A stretch of 64,000 nucleotides of DNA, taken from contig MPNJ01000002.1 in assembly GCA_002238965.1 (NCBI GenBank), positions 299,418-363,417 of the forward strand, written 5' to 3'. A program made the translations under genes and the position numbers. This DNA comes from Nitrospinae bacterium bin107. Its GTDB lineage: Bacteria > UBA8248. Shown here one piece after another: positions 59,839 through 64,000 of this stretch. Below the pieces are notes generated by a model. It did no database searches. It saw nothing but the letters and a program-made list of their open reading frames with translations, and was not told the origin of the DNA. Position 1 is the first letter of the stretch. Each line of letters opens with the position of its first letter.

Positions 59839-60315
59839 ATGCGCAAGGCCGATCTGATAACGGGCGTCGTTTTTCTCGTGTTCACGATAGTCGCTTTCGC
59901 ATATCTCATCCCGTACCAGATCGTCTCCTCCATTCCCATCGACGAGTCCACGCCCGCCGTGCTGCGGCCCGAGTTCTTCCCGCAGTTCACCATGGTGTTG
60001 TTCGCCATCACCTGCGTGCTGATGATGGGCGCCGCGCTCAAGAACTTATCGGGCGAGCGGTTGTGGGACGACGCGAAAGGCTCGCTCACCCGGGTCTGCG
60101 CCGTCCTCGCCCTGACATTCCTCTTCGTGCAGGCGCTCAAGCTGCTGGGCTTCGCCTACACGTCGCCGTTTTTCATGGCCGCCATCATCTACATGCTCGG
60201 CATCAGGGACTGGCGCCTGCTCGTATCGACCGCCATCCTGTTCCCGCTGTTCCTGACGTATTTCTTCTGGTACAGCTTCCAGGTCGTCCTGCCCGAGGGG
60301 AGCCTGTTCCCGTGA
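59839..60315 (+). CDS. tctB: Tripartite tricarboxylate transporter small permease (TctB)
   Basis: Codes for 158 residues with four spans. KADLITGVVFLVFTIVAFAYLIPYQI opens the DUF1468/TctB domain; RPEFFPQFTMVLFAITCVLMM and VLALTFLFVQALKLLGFAYTSPFFMAAIIYMLGIRDWRLL match the family. Small membrane subunit of a TTT importer for (tri)carboxylates. Its stop overlaps the tctA start (GTGA). Confidence 0.88.
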   Translation: MRKADLITGVVFLVFTIVAFAYLIPYQIVSSIPIDESTPAVLRPEFFPQFTMVLFAITCVLMMGAALKNLSGERLWDDAKGSLTRVCAVLALTFLFVQALKLLGFAYTSPFFMAAIIYMLGIRDWRLLVSTAILFPLFLTYFFWYSFQVVLPEGSLFP

Positions 60316-61808
60316 TCGAACAAATCCTCGAGGGCATCTCGATCGCGTTCACCTTCCAGGCGATTGGCATGGTGGCGATAGGCGTTTTCGCAGGGATAAC
60401 CGTGGGCGCGATTCCAGGCCTCACCGGCGTGATGGCGACGGCGATTCTCGTGCCGTTTTCCTTCTTCATGGCGCCCACGCTGGGCATCCCCTTCCTGCTG
60501 GGCGTGCACAAGGGCGCGCTCTTTGGCGGCTCGATTCCGGCGATCCTCGTCAACACGCCCGGCACGCCGCCCGCGGCGGCCACCTGCCTCGACGGATACC
60601 CCCTCGCGCAGAAGGGCGAGGCGAAAAGCGCGATCCAGATGGCGCTCTACTCCTCCACCCTGGGTGATACGTTCAGCGACATCGCGCTCATCGTCGCGGC
60701 CATCCCGCTCGCGGCGATGGCGCTCAAGTTCGGGCCGGCGGATTTCTTCGGCCTGCTCGTCATGGGACTCACCGTCATATCGAGCGTCACCGGCGCATCG
60801 GTCTCGAAGGGCATCCTCTCCGCCCTTATCGGGCTGATGTTCGGCCTGGTGGGGCTGGACGCCATCTCGGGGGCGGAGCGATTCACCTTCAGCCTGCCCA
60901 CGCTCGAGGGCGGCATCGGCCTCGTGCCCCTGCTCATCGGCCTGTTCGCGGTGAGCGAGGTGCTCATCCAGGTGGAGAAAAAGGTATCCCAACTCGCCGA
61001 AAAGCCGCCGACCTCCCACTTAAGGGGCGGGCGCTCGCTCAAGATGGAGGAGTTCACCGCTTCGGGCCGGACGATCTTCCGCTCCTCCATCATCGGCACC
61101 ATCGTCGGCGCGATTCCGGGGACGGGCTCTTCCATCGCCACCTTCATCGGCTACGGCGCGGCGAAGCGGGCTTCCAAAAAACCCGAGGAATTCGGCCACG
61201 GCAGCTACGAGGGCGTGGCGGCGGCCGAGGCGGCCAACAGCGCCGTGGCGGGAGCGGACCTGATCCCCACCCTCACGCTGGGCATCCCCGGCGGGGGGAC
61301 GGCGGCCATCCTGATGGGGGCGTTCATCGCCCAGGGCTTAAGGCCCGGGCCGTCCCTGTTCGAGGAAAACGCCACGACGATGTACGCCATCTTCGCCCTG
61401 CTCCTGATCGGAAACCCCATCATGCTCGTCCAGGGCTGGCTGCTCACGGGCATATTCGCCTGGGTGGTCACCATCCGGCAGTCGCTGCTGCTGCCGTGCA
61501 TCATCATGTTCTGCGTGGTGGGAGGCTACATCTTCCAGAACAACCTGGGCGACGTGGAGCTCTCCCTCATCGCGGGCGTGTTCGGCTACCTTCTCCGGAA
61601 GATGAACTACCCGCTCGCGCCGCTTGTCATCGCCTACATCATCACGCCGATGGCGGAGCGCTCCTTCAAGCAGGCCCTGCTGCTCTCGCAAGGCGATTAC
61701 TCGGTGTTCTTCACGCGCCCGATTTCGCTGTTCTTCATTCTCTTGGCCGCACTGATTCTTTTCATGAGCATCTGGAAGCGGCCCTGGGCGACGCCCGGGG
61801 GCGAATAG
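60312..61808 (+). CDS. tctA: Tripartite tricarboxylate transporter large permease (TctA)
   Basis: Codes for 498 residues from a GTG overlapping the tctB stop. Eleven or twelve spans. TVGAIPGLTGVMATAILVPFSF and GTIVGAIPGTGSSIATFIGYGAAKR are the duplicated TctA ligand/ion motifs. GVAAAEAANSAVAGADLIPTLTLGIPGGGTAAILMGAF is another hallmark. Forms the membrane channel with TctB, using the binding protein TctC. Confidence 0.94.
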   Translation: MIEQILEGISIAFTFQAIGMVAIGVFAGITVGAIPGLTGVMATAILVPFSFFMAPTLGIPFLLGVHKGALFGGSIPAILVNTPGTPPAAATCLDGYPLAQKGEAKSAIQMALYSSTLGDTFSDIALIVAAIPLAAMALKFGPADFFGLLVMGLTVISSVTGASVSKGILSALIGLMFGLVGLDAISGAERFTFSLPTLEGGIGLVPLLIGLFAVSEVLIQVEKKVSQLAEKPPTSHLRGGRSLKMEEFTASGRTIFRSSIIGTIVGAIPGTGSSIATFIGYGAAKRASKKPEEFGHGSYEGVAAAEAANSAVAGADLIPTLTLGIPGGGTAAILMGAFIAQGLRPGPSLFEENATTMYAIFALLLIGNPIMLVQGWLLTGIFAWVVTIRQSLLLPCIIMFCVVGGYIFQNNLGDVELSLIAGVFGYLLRKMNYPLAPLVIAYIITPMAERSFKQALLLSQGDYSVFFTRPISLFFILLAALILFMSIWKRPWATPGGE

Positions 61809-61834
61809 ATGCCTACCCCAAAAGGAGACCGGAC

Positions 61835-62824
61835 ATGAAAATCACGAAAATGCTACCGGCAGGACTCGCGCTTGCGCTCGCACTCGTTTTCCTCACGAGC
61901 GCGACGCCCGCCGACGCCGCCAGAAAGTTTCCGTGGAAGCCCATCCGCGTTATCGTGGCCCTGGGCGCGGGCGGCTCGCACGACATGAACTCCCGCGCCG
62001 TGGCGAGCGTGGCCAACGACTATTTCGGCCAGCCGATGATCGTGCAGCTCATGCCGGGCGGCGGCGGCAAGATCGGGATGACGGCGCTCAAGCGCGCGAA
62101 GCCCGACGGCCACACCATCATGCTGGCCTCCGCTTCCCACCTCACCATCGGCCCGCACGTGCGCAACATGGGCTACCACCCGCTCAAGGACTTCGTGCCT
62201 ATTTTCATGATCAACAAGGCGGACTACATGATGGTCTCTCCGGCGTCGAAGCCCTGGAAGAATTTCAAGGAATTCGAAGCGGCGGCCAAGAAAAACCCGG
62301 GGAAAGTGAGCTACGGCTCCTCGGGCGTTTACGGCACGGGGCATCTGATGATCCTCAAGATTATGGCCGACACGGGCATCAAGCTGAACCACATTCCCTT
62401 CAAGGGCGGCGGCCCCGCCTTCCGCGCCATGCTCGGCGGCCACGTGGACAGCGCGGGCGCGCTTCCCGCAACGGGCGGCACGCTGGGACGCTACAAGCGC
62501 GGGCAGTTGAACATCCTGGGCGTCTGCTCGGAGAAGCGTGTGCCGCTGTTCCCCAAGGTTCCGACCATGAAGGAAAACGGGGTGGACTTCATACTGGCTT
62601 CGAAGCGCTTCTACATCGGACCCAAGGGTCTCCCGCAGGACCGCGTCGATTTTCTCGTGGAAGGCTTCAAGAAGCTGCTGAAGAACAAGTCCTACCGCAG
62701 GCTCATCAGCAAAATGGGCGAAGTGCCCACGCCGCTCTACGGCGAGGCGCTCAAAAAAGACCTCGCGGATGAATATAATCGTTTCGGGAAGATTTTCGCC
62801 AGCATCGGCGTGAAGAAGAAATAG
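61835..62824 (+). CDS. tctC: Tripartite tricarboxylate transporter substrate-binding protein (TctC/Bug)
   Basis: Codes for 329 residues; AAAGGAGA precedes ATG 61835. Signal peptide to about residue 28 (cleavage after ADA). FPWKPIRVIVALGAGGSHDMNSRAVASVANDYFGQPMIVQLMPGGGGKIGMTALKRAKPDGHTIML is the Bug-family start with the PGGGG turn. Later IKLNHIPFKGGGPAFRAMLGGHVDSA is the second conserved block. Carries a carboxylate from the periplasm to TctAB. Located last, not first, in the operon (BAC order). Confidence 0.92.
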   Translation: MKITKMLPAGLALALALVFLTSATPADAARKFPWKPIRVIVALGAGGSHDMNSRAVASVANDYFGQPMIVQLMPGGGGKIGMTALKRAKPDGHTIMLASASHLTIGPHVRNMGYHPLKDFVPIFMINKADYMMVSPASKPWKNFKEFEAAAKKNPGKVSYGSSGVYGTGHLMILKIMADTGIKLNHIPFKGGGPAFRAMLGGHVDSAGALPATGGTLGRYKRGQLNILGVCSEKRVPLFPKVPTMKENGVDFILASKRFYIGPKGLPQDRVDFLVEGFKKLLKNKSYRRLISKMGEVPTPLYGEALKKDLADEYNRFGKIFASIGVKKK

Positions 62825-62841
62825 GCCTCATCAAGAATAAC

Positions 62842-62869
62842 CGCCGGGGCCTCGCGCGAGGCCCCGGCG
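62842..62869. terminator. 28-bp perfect palindrome after tctC
   Basis: CGCCGGGGCCTCGC then its exact complement GCGAGGCCCCGGCG, starting 17 nt after the tctC stop. Very stable hairpin; no U-tract follows on the plus strand. Probable end of the tct operon transcript. Confidence 0.65.
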
Positions 62870-62872
62870 AAC

Positions 62873-62955
62873 CCTCCCTCATCGGTCGGGTTCGTGCCTC
62901 CCTCATCGGTCGGGTTCGTGCCTCCCTCATCGGTCGGGTTCGTGCCTCATTCATC
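62873..62955. repeat. 24-bp tandem repeats, three full units and a partial
   Basis: Units CCTCCCTCATCGGTCGGG-TTCGTG at 62873-62896, 62897-62920 and 62921-62944 are identical; 62945-62955 is partial and diverged. Related by sequence to the 23-bp array at 4941 (reverse complement) and to the CTCATCAATCGGGTTCG motif following TGTTGAAAAA ends. Confidence 0.9.
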
Positions 62956-62956
62956 C

Positions 62957-63190
62957 GGGCTGTTGAAAAACCCTCATCAATCGGGTTCGACACCGGTATG
63001 ACGACCAAAAACCGCATTCACCCGTAGGGGCGGCCCCCTGTGGCTGCCCGTATCGGATATATCCATCCCCGTGGTCGCGCTTCGCAGGGATAAGCGCGGG
63101 GGCAACGAACTGACCTCGGACAGGCACGGGGGCCTGTCCCTACAAACCATTTACTTACAGACTACCCATACGGCTTTTTCAACAGCTCCC
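62957..63190. repeat. MITE-like element with GGGCTGTTGAAAAA inverted ends (234 bp)
   Basis: Left GGGCTGTTGAAAAACCC from 62957, right GGCTTTTTCAACAGCTCCC to 63190. The inner 63006-63184 closely matches 27880-28060, including ATATCCATCCCCGTGG and GGACAGG-CACGGGGGC-CTGTCC. The parts next to the left end differ between the two copies, so internal segments have been exchanged. No coding capacity. Confidence 0.82.
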
Positions 63191-63305
63191 GAGGAGGGAG
63201 GGTCAAACGGGGCGCAGCGGCAGTGATTGCGGGTGAGGAAAAAAACAATTCGCAAACGCTCATTCATCAATCGCGTTTGACCCGACCGAGTAGAGAGCAA
63301 GATTC

Positions 63306-63392
63306 ACTCCCCCCTTGAGGGTCGGTCTATCCTCCTCGGGTAGACCGACGAAGAGCTAAGGGCGAATGCCCGCAAGCGATTCGGTGGGGGGT
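63306..63392 (+). repeat. ACTCCCCCC...GGTGGGGGG element, subtype B with hairpin
   Basis: ACTCCCCCCTTGAGGG, then stem GTCGGTCTA / TAGACCGAC (about 63321-63349), GAAGAGCTAAGGGCGAATGCCC, and CGATTCGGTGGGGGGT. Separated by 30 bp from the inverted copy 63423-63507, an arrangement like that at 9958-10118. Confidence 0.87.
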
Positions 63393-63422
63393 AGAATTCG
63401 GAGTGGCGATCAAACACGTTTC

Positions 63423-63507
63423 ACCCCCCACCGATTCAGCCTTCGCATAAACCGCTCGGCTTCATCGTCGGTCTTCCCCGAGGGAGACCGACCCTCAAGG
63501 GGGGAGT
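63423..63507 (-). repeat. ACTCCCCCC...GGTGGGGGG element, subtype A with hairpin, inverted
   Basis: On the minus strand: ACTCCCCCCTTGAGGGTCGGTCT..., stem GTCGGTCT / AGACCGAC, GATGAAGCCGAGCGGTTTATG, CGAAGGCTGAATCGGTGGGGGGT. Truncated relatives follow at about 63535-63555 and 63595-63613, and a TTTTTCAACAGCCCC end at 63581-63595. Confidence 0.87.
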
Positions 63508-63686
63508 GATTTTCCTCTCTCGTGTGTCGGCCACGACCCTCAAGGGGGGAGTGAAATTCAGCGCGTTCCCTCTGTGGGACTTTTTCAACAGCCCCTCAAG
63601 GGGGGAGTGATTTTCCTCTTTCGTTGATTGCGCCTTACCCTCAAGGAGCTGTTGAAAAACCCTCATCAGTCGGGTTTGGTCTGTAG

Positions 63687-63706
63687 GGGTCGCATATATG
63701 CGACCC
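63687..63706. repeat. CATATATG-centred palindrome near the IS110 element
   Basis: GGGTCGCATATATGCGACCC, identical to 2560-2579, preceded by CTGTAG and 14 bp after a CATCAGTCGGG motif that follows a TGTTGAAAAA end (63650). About 100 bp upstream of the transposase ATG. Confidence 0.85.
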
Positions 63707-63804
63707 GACCGATTTGCGGCATGCGGGCCGATGGGGTGGACGCCCCCTTCCGGCAGTTTAGAATGTGGCGAGGTAACGTCACACACCGCCCGGAAGGAGG
63801 CATC

Positions 63805-64000
63805 CATGGAAGGAGTCTACATCATCGGCATCGACTTGGCGAAAAACAGTTTTCAACTCCACGGGGCGCGCGCGGACGGTTCGGTCGCGTTCCGCAGGAA
63901 GCTCGGTCGGGCGGGTCTGCTGAACTTCCTGGCCAAACAGCCGCGCTGCGTGGTGGCGATGGAGGCGTGCGCGGGGGCGCACCACTGGGGCCGTGAGATC
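63805..64000 (+). mobile_element. IS110-family transposase, 5' part (cut by window end)
   Basis: ATG 63805 follows GGAAGGAGG. The first 65 residues YIIGIDLAKNSFQLHGARADGSVAFRRKLGRAGLLNFLAKQPRCVVAMEACAGAHHWGREI are the RuvC-like DEDD N-terminus of IS110 transposases: the first Asp is in GIDLAKN and the Glu in MEACAG. The rest lies beyond the window, so intactness is unknown. IS110 elements have no long inverted repeats, and their non-coding end next to the transposase encodes a target-specifying RNA; here only about 60-100 bp separate the ATG from host-type repeats. Confidence 0.88.

Noticed and set aside
62873..62955. CRISPR array
   Set aside because: The units are contiguous 24-mers without spacers and there are no cas genes; it is a simple tandem repeat.

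Overview
This is a high-GC chromosomal window from a Gram-negative, aerobic bacterium. Evidence for that: an aa3-type cytochrome c oxidase operon with haem A biosynthesis genes, an RND efflux pair, many periplasmic solute-binding proteins (ABC, TAXI-TRAP and tripartite tricarboxylate types), and an LpxH-like phosphoesterase. The mix of small-molecule uptake systems, VOC proteins, alpha/beta hydrolases and dense palindromic intergenic repeats suggests an uncultured proteobacterium-like or Tectomicrobia/Nitrospinota-like lineage. No rRNA or ribosomal protein is present, so the phylum cannot be settled from this window.

Layout. 1-1100: tandemly duplicated small secreted-protein genes. 1294-4851: a nitrate/sulfonate/taurine-type ABC importer with a START-like protein. 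5282-7039: a D-2-hydroxyacid dehydrogenase and a HicBA toxin-antitoxin pair. 7300-10420: a 101-bp hairpin element, a VOC protein, an AEC transporter and a block of mosaic repeats. 10420-12553: a DedA/TVP38 protein and epoxyqueuosine reductase.

12680-23490 is the most unusual part, an accessory island marked by three copies (one partial) of a control-region repeat. It holds a truncated DUF4411 toxin remnant, a GT4 glycosyltransferase with an LpxH-like phosphoesterase, a LuxR-type regulator, two very large leishmanolysin-like metalloprotease/TbpB-like surface proteins separated only by one in-frame TAG, and an AT-rich Sel1 protein. A perfect or near-perfect CTCCCC-N6-GGGGAG operator sits exactly 33 bp (centre to centre) upstream of a -10-like hexamer in front of three of these genes. 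This suggests that a LuxR-type activator controls itself and the surface proteases.

23493-34602: metabolic genes (alpha/beta hydrolases, an inositol-phosphatase-like enzyme, a GlcG/HbpS protein, a Gfo/Idh/MocA oxidoreductase), an RND pump with its adaptor, and a double-domain ThyX. 34595-38057: a TAXI-TRAP transporter. 38417-43534: small membrane proteins, a sodium:solute symporter and an AT-rich orphan gene beside tRNA-Arg(ACG). 44016-53859: one long cytochrome oxidase operon (coxB, coxA, ctaA, ctaB, two subunit III paralogues, subunit IV, DUF420, DUF983, an ABC-2 exporter), followed by a convergent membrane-anchored cytochrome c. 53882-59633: proA, a RimK-like ligase, a universal stress protein, duplicated 66-residue membrane proteins, CbtA and two VOC proteins. 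59839-62824: a TctBAC transporter. 62840-64000: a dense repeat block and the 5' end of an IS110-family transposase, cut by the window edge.

Four intergenic repeat classes recur: elements with TGTTGAAAAA-type inverted ends; a 65-87 bp element (ACTCCCCCCTTGAGGG ... CGGTGGGGGG) whose internal hairpin varies in a compensatory way; 20-bp palindromes centred on CATATATG; and GGACAGG...CCTGTCC palindromes.
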